Shown: positions 6,738 through 14,191 of the stretch, piece after piece
Numbering within the stretch: position 1 is the first letter of the stretch
How the letters are laid out: every line of letters begins with the position of its first letter
Assembly: GCF_051960575.1 (NCBI RefSeq)
Contig: NZ_JBQCEE010000167.1
Span: 1-14,910, forward strand
DNA length: 14,910 nucleotides
Source of the DNA: JBQCEE01 sp051960575
Lineage (GTDB): Bacteria > Actinomycetota > Actinomycetes > Mycobacteriales > Jatrophihabitantaceae
Reading direction: 5' to 3'
The notes under the pieces: generated by a model
The model's database searches: none
What the model was told of the DNA's origin: nothing
What the model saw: the letters and a program-made list of their open reading frames with translations, nothing else
Made by a program: the position numbers and the translations under genes

Positions 6738-7896
6738 GTGAGCAGCGACGTCGTGCTGGTGCTGGTGGTCGTGACGGCACTGGGCTTCGACTTCACCAAT
6801 GGCTTCCACGACACCGGCAACGCCATGGCGACCTCGATCGCCACCGGCGCCCTCCCACCCCGCGTCGCCGTCGCCCTGTCCGGCGCGCTGAACCTCGTCG
6901 GGGCGTTCCTGTCGCTCAGTGTCGCCGCCACCATCGCGAGCGGTCTGGTCAGCAGCGGGGCGGTGACCCTCACCGTCGTCTTCGCCGGGCTCGCGGGCGG
7001 CATCATCTGGAACCTGCTGACCTGGTACCTCGGCATCCCGTCGAGCTCGTCGCACGCCCTCATCGGCGGCGTGCTCGGCTCGGCCATCGCCGCGGCCGGC
7101 GGCTCGGCGGTCAAGTGGCACGGCGTCGTCAGCAAGGTGATCATCCCGGCCGCCGTGTCGCCGGTGATCGCCGGCGCGATCGCCGCACTCGGCACGTGGG
7201 CGGTCTACCGCATCACCCGCCGCGTCACCCGTGGCGCCCGCGAGCACGGGTTCCGGGTCGGGCAGATCGCGTCGGCGTCGATGGTGTCGCTGGCGCACGG
7301 CACGAACGACGCGCAGAAGACGATGGGGCGTCATCACCCTCGCGCTCATCGCGAACCACAGCATCGGCGCCGGCTCGAAGGCGCCGACCTGGGTCATCGT
7401 CGCGTGCGCGCTCGCGATCTCGCTCGGCACCTACGCCGGCGGCTGGCGGGTGATCCGCACGCTCGGCAAGGGGCTGGTCGAGATCGAGTCGCCGCAGGGC
7501 ATGGCCGCCGAGTCGTCGTCCGCCGCAACCATCCTGCTGTCCAGCCACTTCGGCTACTCGCTGTCGACGACCCATGTCGCCACCGGCTCGATCCTCGGCA
7601 CCGGTGTCGGCAAGCGGGGTGCCGAGGTGCGCTGGAAGGTGGCCGGACGCATGGCGACGGCCTGGCTGGTCACGCTGCCTGCCGCCGGGCTGGTGGGTGC
7701 GGGGGCCTACGGGGTCAGCGACGCGCTGCCGAGCGACACCGGCGTGCTGGTGTGCGCCCTCGTGCTCGCCGGGGTCGCCGGGCTGCTGTTCGCCAGGGCG
7801 CGCCGCACGCAGGTGCACCCCGGCAACGTCAACGCCGAGTGGACCGGCTCGGTCGCCCCGCAGCCCACTGCGGCGCCCCTGCCGGCGGCCGCGTGA
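6738..7896 (+). pseudogene. pitA: Inorganic phosphate transporter, PiT family, with one-base frameshift
   Basis: Low-affinity phosphate (metal-phosphate/H+) symporter of the inner membrane. Both PiT repeats are clear: GFDFTNGFHDTGNAMATSIA (16-35) and GIPSSSSHALIGG (99-111) in the first half, SLAHGTNDAQKTMG (184-197), then FGYSLSTTHVATGSILG in the second. The frame breaks at codon 197: after AAGACGATG the DNA reads GGGG (7325-7328) where ATG-GGC-GTC-ATC would continue the conserved 'KTMGVITLALIA'. Removing one G yields a continuous protein of about 385 residues ending at TGA 7894-7896, a normal length. As written, the first frame runs on to a stop at 7926-7928 with a nonsense tail. The rest is undecayed and the operon behind is intact, so a sequencing error or very recent mutation is more likely than an old pseudogene. 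GTG at 6738 is the start; its ribosome site is weak. Confidence 0.85.
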
Positions 7897-7924
7897 TGCA
7901 CGCACGACCCGGGAGGAGCACGCC

Positions 7925-8164
7925 ATGACCGGCTGGATCGACCTGCACGCCCTGTGGCGCATCGTCGTCGCGGGCCTGCTCTTCGGCGCAGGACTGCCTG
8001 CCCTGTTCGGCCTCGGGCTGCGGCTCGTGTCGCCGGCCGACGACGCGGCAGGGCCGGCGGGCGGCACCGTCGAGGCCGTGCCGCGCGTCGCCGGCTGGTG
8101 CTGCTTCGCGGTCGTGCTCGCCGCCGTCGGATGGGGCATCTACCTCATCGTGGAGGGCACATGA
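7925..8164 (+). CDS. Small two-helix membrane protein of the pit operon (Rv0544c-like position)
   Basis: A 79-residue protein with two predicted transmembrane helices, about 10-33 (rich in Leu, Val, Gly) and 55-76 (VAGWCCFAVVLAAVGWGIYL), joined by a short polar loop with SPADDAAGPAGG. The ATG has a very strong GGGAGGAG ribosome site. It sits 28 bp after the pit stop, and its own stop overlaps the next start as ATGA. In Mycobacterium tuberculosis, as I recall, pitA (Rv0545c) is followed by a small transmembrane protein (Rv0544c) and a DUF3349 protein (Rv0543c), the same order. Its function is unknown; a role as an accessory to the phosphate transporter is inference from this conserved order. 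Confidence 0.75.
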   Translation: MTGWIDLHALWRIVVAGLLFGAGLPALFGLGLRLVSPADDAAGPAGGTVEAVPRVAGWCCFAVVLAAVGWGIYLIVEGT

Positions 8165-8475
8165 CCCGCGTCGTCTCGTCGATCCTCTCCTTCCTGCACG
8201 CGGGGTACCCCGACGGCATCCCACCGCAGGACTACGTTCCGCTGCTCGCCCTGCTGCGCCGTCGGCTCACCGACGACGAGGTCGCCGCCATCGCCGACCA
8301 GTTGGCCGACGCGCGCCGCACCGAGTCGGTGGCGGCGCTGCACGCGGCCATCACCGACGTCACCCGCGAGGCACCGCGCGACGAGGACCTCCGTCGCGTG
8401 CAGGCGCGTCTCGCCGCGGGCGGCTGGCCGTTGGCGGACCTGTCGGCGAGCGTGGAGCACCCGCCGACGCCCTGA
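8161..8475 (+). CDS. DUF3349 domain protein (Rv0543c-like)
   Basis: A 104-residue soluble, helical protein. FLHAGYPDGIPPQDYVPLLA (11-30) followed by LLRRRLTDDEV (31-41), and later DVTREAPRDEDLRRVQARLA (66-85) with GGWPL, are typical of DUF3349, a small actinobacterial family with a solved structure for M. tuberculosis Rv0543c but, to my knowledge, no assigned function. The start ATG overlaps the preceding stop by four bases (ATGA), so translation is coupled to the membrane protein. With pit and the membrane gene it forms the conserved three-gene unit, suggesting a role tied to phosphate uptake (inference). Confidence 0.88.
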   Translation: MTRVVSSILSFLHAGYPDGIPPQDYVPLLALLRRRLTDDEVAAIADQLADARRTESVAALHAAITDVTREAPRDEDLRRVQARLAAGGWPLADLSASVEHPPTP

Positions 8476-8479
8476 GCAC

Positions 8480-8518
8480 CTGTCGCGTCCGGTCAAGAAG
8501 GCTGTCGCCTTCGGTCAA
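8480..8518 (+). promoter_or_regulatory. Tandem 17-bp direct repeat upstream of the EthA-like gene, candidate operator
   Basis: CTGTCGCGTCCGGTCAA (8480-8496) and CTGTCGCCTTCGGTCAA (8502-8518) agree at 15 of 17 positions. They are offset by 22 bp, close to two helical turns, so both would face the same side of the DNA. Between and across them GAAGGC-TGTC-GCCTTC (8497-8512) is also a perfect inverted repeat. The block lies 33 bp before the ATG of the monooxygenase and just after the pit operon stop. This is the layout of a repressor or activator site; the regulator is not in the window. The inverted repeat could alternatively help end pit transcription. Confidence 0.5.
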
Positions 8519-8551
8519 ATGCTGCGCGGTGGACGCCCGGAGACTGAGGGC

Positions 8552-10072
8552 ATGAGCGAACACCTCGACGTCGTCGTCATCGGCGCGGGCCTGTCCGGCA
8601 TCGGCGCCGGGTACCGGCTGGTCACCGAGCGCCCCGGCACCAGCTTCGCGGTCCTCGAGGCCCGGCAGGACCTCGGTGGCACGTGGGACCTCTTCCGCTA
8701 CCCCGGCATCCGATCCGACTCAGACATGGCGACCTTCGGGTACGCCTTCAAGCCGTGGCTGGGCGACAAGACGCTGGCCGACGGCAGCGACATCCTGGCC
8801 TACGTGCGCGAGACGGCGCGCGAGCACGGCATCGACCGGCACATCCGCTACGGCACCCGGGTGACGAGCGCCGACTGGTCGACGAGCGAGCAGCGCTGGC
8901 ACCTCGCGCTCGAGGTCGACGGCGAACCGCGCGAGCTGACCTGCGGCTTCCTCTACTCGTGCGCCGGCTACTACCGCTACGACCGGGGGCACACGCCCGA
9001 GTTCCCCGGCATCGCCGACTTCGCCGGGCAGGTGGTGCACCCGCAGTTCTGGCCCGAAGACCTCGATCACGCCGGCAAGCGGGTCGTGATCATCGGCAGC
9101 GGTGCCACCGCCGTGACGCTGCTGCCGAACATGGCCGACACCGCCGCCCACGTGACGATGCTGCAGCGTTCGCCCACCTGGATCAGCGCGGTGCCGTCGC
9201 GCGACAAGATCGCCGACCGCGCCCGCGCCCTGCTGCCGGCGCACGTCGCGCACACGCTCGTCCGCGGCAAGAACATCCTGCGCTCGCAGGCGATCTACCA
9301 GTTCTGCCGCTCGTACCCGCAGCAGGCGCGCAAGCTGCTCACCGGGCTGACCACGAAGATCCTGCAGGACGAGGCGGCCGTCGCCGAGCACTTCACGCCG
9401 TCCTACGACCCGTGGGACCAGCGCATCTGCGCCGCCCCCGGCGCCGACTTCTACAAGGCGCTCAAGCATGGGTCGGCGAGCGTCGTCACCGCCACGATCG
9501 ACACCTTCGTGCCCGAGGGCATCCGCCTGAGCGACGGACGCGTGCTCGAGGCGGACCTCGTCATCACCGCCACCGGCCTGGAACTGCTGCCCTTCGGCGG
9601 CATCGCGCCCAAGGTCGACGGCGTCACCGTGCCGCTGGACGAGCAGTTCGTCTGGCGCGGCGCGATGATCACCGGCATCCCCAACTTCGCCGTCTGCGTC
9701 GGCTACACCAACGCGTCGTGGACGCTGCGCGCCGACCTGTCGTCGCGCCTCGTGTGCAAGGTGCTCGAGCACATGCAGCGGCGCGGGCTGCGGTCGGTGG
9801 TGCCCGTAGCGCCGGAGGGGATGACGCCGCGTCCGCTGCTCGACCTCACGTCCGGCTACGTGCAGCGCTCGATCGACGCGTTCCCGCGCCAGGGCGACCA
9901 CCATCCGTGGACGGTGCGGCAGAACTACCTGCTCGACTCGATGCTCACCCTGCGGGGCGATCTGGGACGCGACCTGGCACCGGCCGGCCCGGCGGTGTCC
10001 GACGGGGCCGGTACTCAGGCGGGCTCGAGCAGGTCGTTGGCCTCGACGGCGTCGCGCGCCAGCGTCTTGTAG
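8552..10072 (+). CDS. FAD/NADPH Baeyer-Villiger monooxygenase, EthA-like
   Basis: A 506-residue flavin monooxygenase that inserts oxygen next to ketones or oxidises sulfur compounds. FAD site GAGLSG (11-16) with LGGTWDLFRYPGIRSDSDM (41-59), the Baeyer-Villiger fingerprint FAGQVVHPQFWP (157-168), NADPH site GSGATAVTL (182-190), then ITATGL (338-343) and VGYTNASWTLRADL (383-396). Long stretches match my memory of M. tuberculosis EthA, which activates ethionamide; this gene is about 17 residues longer at the C-terminus. ATG 8552 is used because the family begins MTEHLDVVIVGAG-like; GGAG lies nine bases ahead, while an ATG at 8519 would overlap the repeat block. The last 58 bases run antisense into recQ, which may account for the low-complexity tail. 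No EthR-type TetR gene is adjacent. The natural substrate is unknown. Confidence 0.92.
   Translation: MSEHLDVVVIGAGLSGIGAGYRLVTERPGTSFAVLEARQDLGGTWDLFRYPGIRSDSDMATFGYAFKPWLGDKTLADGSDILAYVRETAREHGIDRHIRYGTRVTSADWSTSEQRWHLALEVDGEPRELTCGFLYSCAGYYRYDRGHTPEFPGIADFAGQVVHPQFWPEDLDHAGKRVVIIGSGATAVTLLPNMADTAAHVTMLQRSPTWISAVPSRDKIADRARALLPAHVAHTLVRGKNILRSQAIYQFCRSYPQQARKLLTGLTTKILQDEAAVAEHFTPSYDPWDQRICAAPGADFYKALKHGSASVVTATIDTFVPEGIRLSDGRVLEADLVITATGLELLPFGGIAPKVDGVTVPLDEQFVWRGAMITGIPNFAVCVGYTNASWTLRADLSSRLVCKVLEHMQRRGLRSVVPVAPEGMTPRPLLDLTSGYVQRSIDAFPRQGDHHPWTVRQNYLLDSMLTLRGDLGRDLAPAGPAVSDGAGTQAGSSRSLASTASRASVL
9979..10012 (-). terminator. Possible recQ terminator hairpin
   Basis: ACCGGCC (9979-9985) and GGCCGGT (10006-10012) form a perfect seven-pair stem with a 20-base loop. 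It begins two bases beyond the recQ stop (10015-10017), so it is in the right place to end recQ transcription although it lies inside the monooxygenase coding region. No U-tract; weak support. Confidence 0.25.
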
Positions 10073-11652
10073 CCCACCTCGTCGAACAGGACGGTCAGCC
10101 GGTCGGCCGAGGTCGACATCACGACGCCGTGGCCCCACTCGGGGTGCCGGACGGCGCTGTTGCGCGGGTACTGAGGGTCGTCGACGCTGTCGTCCTCGGC
10201 GAGGCCCGCGTCGCAGGTGTCGCAGTTGCCGCACGGGTGCGGCAGCTGTTCGCCGAAGTAGCCGAGCAGGAACTGCCGCCGGCACCCGGGCGTCTCGGCG
10301 TAGCCACGCATCATCTCGATGCGCGAGCGGATCAACTGCTGGTGCTGCTCGGCGACCTCGACACCGGCGGCGGACGCCTGGCGCGGCGCGATGCCCCGGT
10401 CGTACTCGAGCCCGCCGGTGGCGTCGGTGCGCACGACGCCCGCCTGCTCGAGCAGGTTCACCGCGCGCGTGCGCCGGGCCGCGGGCTCGTCGACCGCGCG
10501 GCGCAGCTCGGCCGGCGAGACCGCACCCTCCGCGTCGGCGAGTGTTTGCGCGACCTTGCGCAAAGCCTGCTCCGGCGGGCGTGCCGCGGTGAGGAAGGTC
10601 TGCAGGTGCAAGTCCTCCGGCCGGTAGAACAACACGATCTCGGCCGGCTCCTCGTCGCGGCCGGCGCGTCCGATCTGCGGGTAGTACGAGTCGATCGACT
10701 CGGGTGCGGCGGCGTGCAGCACGAACCGCACGTCGGGCTTGTCGATGCCCATGCCGAACGCCGAGGTCGCCACCACCACCTCGAGACGGTCGGCGAGGAA
10801 CTCCTCGTGCACCTCGGCGCGGTCGGCGGCCTTCATGCCGGCGTGATACGCCCGCGCCCGCACGCCCTCGGCCCGCAGGTCGTCGGCGTAGGCCTCGGCC
10901 TCCTTGCGGCTCGCCGTATAGACCAGCCCGCAGGTGATGGTCGGGTCGGCGATGAGCGCGCCGACCTTGCTGAGCAGCGCCGCGCGGCGGTGCTTGTCGT
11001 CGACGAACGGCTCGACGGCCAGGTGCAGGTTCGGCCGGTCGAAGCTCGCGATCACCTCCTCGTGCGCACGCAGGCCGAGCCGCGCGACGATGTCCTGCCG
11101 CACAGGCAGCGCGGCCGTGGCGGTCAGGGCGATCACCGGCGGGTGGCCGAGCTGCTCGATCACCGGCGCCAGCCGCAGGTAGTCGGGCCGGAAGTCGTGC
11201 CCCCACGCCGACACGCAGTGCGCCTCGTCGACGACGAACAGCCCGACCGACAGGGCGGTGAGCTCGGCGAGCACCTCAGGCTTCGCCAACTGCTCGGGTG
11301 ACAGGAACAGGTACTTCGCCCGGCCCTCGCGCAGGTCGCGCCAGGCCCGCCTCAGCTCGGCGACGCGCAGCGACGAGTTGATCGCCACCGCCTGCGGCGC
11401 CGACGAAGCCTCGATCCCGTCCATCTGGTCGCGCTGCAGGGCGAGCAGGGGCGAGACGACCACGGCCACGCCGTCGCGCAGCACGGCGGGGATCTGGTAG
11501 ATCGCCGACTTGCCCGCACCGGTGGGCAGCACGGCCAGCACGTCGCGTCCGGCCATGGTGAACTCCATGGCCCGCACCTGGTCGGGATGCAGGGTCGGCC
11601 AGGCGAACACGTCCTGCGCGGTGCTCCAGAGTTGATCTCTGACGTCGGTCAC
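10015..11652 (-). CDS. recQ: RecQ-family ATP-dependent DNA helicase with extra C-terminal module
   Basis: 3'-5' DNA helicase of 545 residues. Walker A LPTGAGKSA (42-50), motif Ia VVSPLLALQRDQ (65-76), Walker B VDEAHCVSAWGHDFRPDY (141-158), motif III ALTATA (175-180), motif V ATSAFGMGIDKPDVR (295-309) and motif VI QIGRAGRD (326-333). The RecQ zinc module is present: C457, C474, C477 and C480 in CRRQ...HPCGNCDTC. There is no obvious HRDC domain; residues about 500-535 (VRHPEWGHGVVMS...VLFDEVGYKTL) instead look like the small DUF3553-type barrel found at the end of UvrD/PcrA-type proteins. The start is GTG at 11650-11652 with a weak ribosome site; no alternative precedes the helicase core. It diverges from the methyltransferase by only 35 bp. 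It probably serves recombination and fork repair, unrelated to the surrounding metabolism. Confidence 0.92.
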   Translation of the reverse strand: MTDVRDQLWSTAQDVFAWPTLHPDQVRAMEFTMAGRDVLAVLPTGAGKSAIYQIPAVLRDGVAVVVSPLLALQRDQMDGIEASSAPQAVAINSSLRVAELRRAWRDLREGRAKYLFLSPEQLAKPEVLAELTALSVGLFVVDEAHCVSAWGHDFRPDYLRLAPVIEQLGHPPVIALTATAALPVRQDIVARLGLRAHEEVIASFDRPNLHLAVEPFVDDKHRRAALLSKVGALIADPTITCGLVYTASRKEAEAYADDLRAEGVRARAYHAGMKAADRAEVHEEFLADRLEVVVATSAFGMGIDKPDVRFVLHAAAPESIDSYYPQIGRAGRDEEPAEIVLFYRPEDLHLQTFLTAARPPEQALRKVAQTLADAEGAVSPAELRRAVDEPAARRTRAVNLLEQAGVVRTDATGGLEYDRGIAPRQASAAGVEVAEQHQQLIRSRIEMMRGYAETPGCRRQFLLGYFGEQLPHPCGNCDTCDAGLAEDDSVDDPQYPRNSAVRHPEWGHGVVMSTSADRLTVLFDEVGYKTLARDAVEANDLLEPA

Positions 11653-11687
11653 GACGGACGACTACCCGGGGCCCTATTTTGGGACAC
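11653..11687 (+). promoter_or_regulatory. Divergent recQ / methyltransferase promoter gap
   Basis: Only 35 bp separate the two starts. TATTTT at 11675-11680 is the best -10-like hexamer on the plus strand; transcription would then begin within a base or two of the methyltransferase ATG (11688), implying a leaderless mRNA, which is common in actinobacteria. No clear -35 box is seen. Confidence 0.3.
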
Positions 11688-12278
11688 ATGAGCCACCCCG
11701 ACGCCCGTGCGTTCTTCGCCACGCGGGCCGCCGGGTGGGAGGACCGCTTCCCCGACGACGGGCCCCGCTACGAACGCGCGGTGCACGACCTGGCGCCGCG
11801 GGTCGGTGGCGTCGCGGTCGACGTCGGCTGCGGCACCGGGCGCGCGCTCGTGCCGCTGCGCGAGGCCGTCGGCCCGCAGGGCGTCGTGATCGGCCTGGAC
11901 GCGACGTCCGAGATGCTCGCCGAGGCACGGGCGCGGGGCCGCGACCGGCTCGCCCACCTGGTGCTGGCCGACGCCCGGTGCTTGCCGCTGCCCGACGGCT
12001 CGGTCGACGGGATCTTCGCCGCAGGCCTGGTGCACCATCTGCCCGACCCCGCGGCGGGGCTGCGCGAATTGGCCCGGGTGGCCGCGTCCGAGGGCCGGCT
12101 CGCGATCTTCCACCCGATCTCGCGCGCCGCGCTCGCGGCGCGGCACGGGCACGAGCTGCGCGGCGACGAACCGCTGTCGCCCGGCCGCGTCGGCGACCTG
12201 CTGGCCGGCGCGGGCTGGGCACTGCTCGACCTGGACGACGGGCCCGAGCGCTACCTCGCCCTCGCCGAGCGCCGTTGA
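11688..12278 (+). CDS. Class I SAM-dependent methyltransferase
   Basis: A 196-residue soluble methyltransferase of the Methyltransf_11/UbiE-like fold. Motif I VDVGCGTGRAL (44-54), the acidic end of strand 2 in GLDATSEML (69-77), the ADAR segment with Asp96, and the post-motif GLVHHLPDPAAGLRELARV (113-131) are all present. Substrate is not readable from sequence; the family includes quinone-ring C-methyltransferases. Its last four bases overlap the UbiA start (TTGA), and that pairing of a small methyltransferase with UbiA favours a role on a prenylated aromatic or quinone (inference). ATG 11688 is preferred over TTG 11679 because it starts the conserved part; the ribosome site is poor. Confidence 0.85.
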   Translation: MSHPDARAFFATRAAGWEDRFPDDGPRYERAVHDLAPRVGGVAVDVGCGTGRALVPLREAVGPQGVVIGLDATSEMLAEARARGRDRLAHLVLADARCLPLPDGSVDGIFAAGLVHHLPDPAAGLRELARVAASEGRLAIFHPISRAALAARHGHELRGDEPLSPGRVGDLLAGAGWALLDLDDGPERYLALAERR

Positions 12279-13090
12279 GCACCGCGCGCAGCCTCGTCCT
12301 CGCCTGCCACCCGATCCCCACGCTCGGCGTCACCGTCATCGCCGCGGTGCTGTCGGCCGGCCTCGGGCTGCCCGCGGGCGAAGTCGTGCTGCTCGTCGCC
12401 GCCGTGCTCACCGGCCAGCTCTCGATCGGCTGGTCGAACGACGCGATCGACGCCCGCCGCGACCGCGCCGCGGCGCGCACCGACAAGCCGACGGCGACCG
12501 GCGTGGTCGGTGCCCGCACGGTGGCGGTCGCCGCCGGCGTCGCGCTCGTCGCCACCGTCGTGCTGTCGGTGTTGCTGCGACCGGCCGCCGCGGCCACGGC
12601 GCTGACCCTGGTCGCGGCCGGCTGGGCCTACAACCTCGGCCTCAAGGCGACGCCCGCGTCGGCCCTCGCCTACGCCGTCGGCTTCGGTGCGTTCCCGGCG
12701 GCGCCGTACCTGCAGCTGCACCGCGACCCGCCGTGGTGGGTGCCGGTCGTCGGCGCCCTGCTCGGTGTCGCCGCACACGTCGCGAACGTGCTGCCCGACC
12801 TCGACGACGACCGCGCGGCCGGGGTGCGTGGCCTGCCGCAGCGCCTCGGCGCGCGACGGTCGATCGTCGCGCTCGCCGCGCTGCTCGCCGCCACCGCCGT
12901 GGTGCTGGCGGTCGGCCCGCGCACGGCGGGCCCCGTCTTCACACCGGTCGTCGCGGGCCTCGGCGTCCTGGGCGCGGCGGCGATCGTCGCGGTCGCGCGG
13001 CGGACCGCCGACCGGCCACTCGCCTTCCGGCTGACCCTGCTGCTCGCGCTGTTCGACGTGGCCGTGGTCGTGTCCGTCGCCACCCTCTGA
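12275..13090 (+). CDS. UbiA-family prenyltransferase
   Basis: An integral membrane protein of 271 residues that attaches a prenyl chain from a polyprenyl diphosphate to an acceptor, usually an aromatic ring. Both Mg-diphosphate aspartate motifs are present: NDAIDARRD (55-63) and DLDDD (175-179, in NVLPDLDDDRAAG), separated by hydrophobic helices, with others up to the C-terminus. The chosen start is the TTG at 12275, which shares bases with the methyltransferase stop (TTGA) and yields the family-like opening LVLACHPIPTLGV; the open frame upstream is antisense-free but lies inside the methyltransferase gene. It does not look like a clear MenA, UbiA, CtaB or ChlG. I recall UbiA genes of this type next to type III PKS operons in other actinobacteria, so the PKS product is a candidate acceptor. 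Confidence 0.88.
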   Translation: MSTARSLVLACHPIPTLGVTVIAAVLSAGLGLPAGEVVLLVAAVLTGQLSIGWSNDAIDARRDRAAARTDKPTATGVVGARTVAVAAGVALVATVVLSVLLRPAAAATALTLVAAGWAYNLGLKATPASALAYAVGFGAFPAAPYLQLHRDPPWWVPVVGALLGVAAHVANVLPDLDDDRAAGVRGLPQRLGARRSIVALAALLAATAVVLAVGPRTAGPVFTPVVAGLGVLGAAAIVAVARRTADRPLAFRLTLLLALFDVAVVVSVATL

Positions 13091-13124
13091 CCCGCGCCCG
13101 GTCGTCTGCCAGCACAATCGCGGC

Positions 13125-14126
13125 ATGTCCGCTTCCGGCGAGCGCACCCTGCCCCCACGGGCGCAGCGTCTGCTCGACGCCCACGTGGCGCACGACGTGG
13201 CCCAGCTGCGCGGCGGCGCCTTCGCCACCCTGGTCGAGCACGAGGTCGACCACGCCCTCGCCTCGGCCGCGCGGCTCACCCTCGACGCGGTGGTCGGGCG
13301 GCAGCAGGTCAAGGACGTCGCCCACAAGTACGTCAGCACGTTCCGCCTGCCCGGTGCGATCCCCGAGATCGCCGGCGAGCTCGCCACCCGGCTGCGTGCG
13401 CACCCGGCCAACGGGGCGCCGCTCGGCGACGTGCTGCCGCGCCGTCACGTGCTCGCCGCCGTGCTGAAGGGTGCCGAGCTGCGCGACGTGCGGCGCAGCG
13501 TCGTGGACACCATCGCGGCCAGCCCGTCGATGCAGACCTGGCTGGCCGACTACCTGCGCTCGCTGCTCGTCGCGCCCGTCGAGCGCACCCCGCTCGGCGG
13601 CCTCGCCCGCGCGGTCACCGCCCGCCTGCCCGTCGACGAGCTCGACCAGCGCGGTCGCGAGCTCGCCGAGTGGCTCTCGGCACGCCTGCTCGAGCAGTGG
13701 GCGGCCCGCACGACGCAGCTCTCCGACGACGAGCTGGCCGACGCGCTGCTTGAGGTCTACGACGCGAACTCCGACCGGGCCGTCGGTGACCTGCTCGGCG
13801 CGCTCGCCGACGACGACGTCGTCGACCTGCTCGTGATCGGCTACGAGCTCTGGCTCGACCTGCGCACCGGCGACTACCTGCGCGCGCTCATCGACACCGG
13901 CGTCGACTACTTCTTCGACCGCTACGGCGACACCCCCCTCGACGCGCTGCTCGCCGAGTTCGGCCTCGGCCGCGCCGACCTGGTCGAGGAGGCGATGCGC
14001 TTCGCGCCCATGGCCATCGAGGCGCTGCACGAGGCAGGAGTGCTCGGGGATCTCGTCCGCCGCCGGCTGCTGTCGTTCTACGCGTCGCCCGAGGCGACCG
14101 CGATCCTGGACGACCCCGCCGACTGA
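13125..14126 (+). CDS. Conserved-looking helical protein of unknown function
   Basis: A 333-residue protein that I do not recognise. It has no signal peptide, no convincing transmembrane helix and no cysteine; it is rich in Ala, Leu, Asp, Glu and Arg, with many amphipathic helices (for example 172-194, 203-229, 281-318), so a soluble all-alpha protein is likely. Possible landmarks are VVGRQQVKDVAHKYVSTFRL (56-75), an aromatic stretch VDYFFDRYGD (260-269), and an acidic C-terminus DDPAD. Coding character is normal: G/C-rich third positions throughout. ATG 13125 is 34 bp after ubiA; a CACAAT at 13113-13118 may be a -10 box giving a near-leaderless message, so it could be independent of ubiA. 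No function is proposed. Confidence 0.8.
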   Translation: MSASGERTLPPRAQRLLDAHVAHDVAQLRGGAFATLVEHEVDHALASAARLTLDAVVGRQQVKDVAHKYVSTFRLPGAIPEIAGELATRLRAHPANGAPLGDVLPRRHVLAAVLKGAELRDVRRSVVDTIAASPSMQTWLADYLRSLLVAPVERTPLGGLARAVTARLPVDELDQRGRELAEWLSARLLEQWAARTTQLSDDELADALLEVYDANSDRAVGDLLGALADDDVVDLLVIGYELWLDLRTGDYLRALIDTGVDYFFDRYGDTPLDALLAEFGLGRADLVEEAMRFAPMAIEALHEAGVLGDLVRRRLLSFYASPEATAILDDPAD

Positions 14127-14191
14127 CGCCGCGTTCCCTTCCGCCCGCGCCGTCGTTGAGCCTGCTGTCCGACCAGACGGAAGGAGCCGAC

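Noticed and set aside
7326..7928. Continuation of the first pit frame to the stop at 7926-7928, which overlaps the next ATG as ATGA
   Set aside because: The apparent coupling is tempting, but this tail is Arg/Gly-rich nonsense; the conserved second PiT half is in the other frame and ends at 7896.
8683..11301. Very long open frames over the EthA-like and recQ genes in alternative frames (about 870 aa on plus, 830 aa on minus)
   Set aside because: They are Arg/Ala/Pro/Gly-rich shadows typical of high-GC DNA and show no domain, while the overlapped frames carry full catalytic motifs.
13113..13118. CACAAT as a -10 box for the 333-residue protein
   Set aside because: It deviates from the usual TAnnnT and has no -35 partner, so it is mentioned with the gene but not listed as a promoter.
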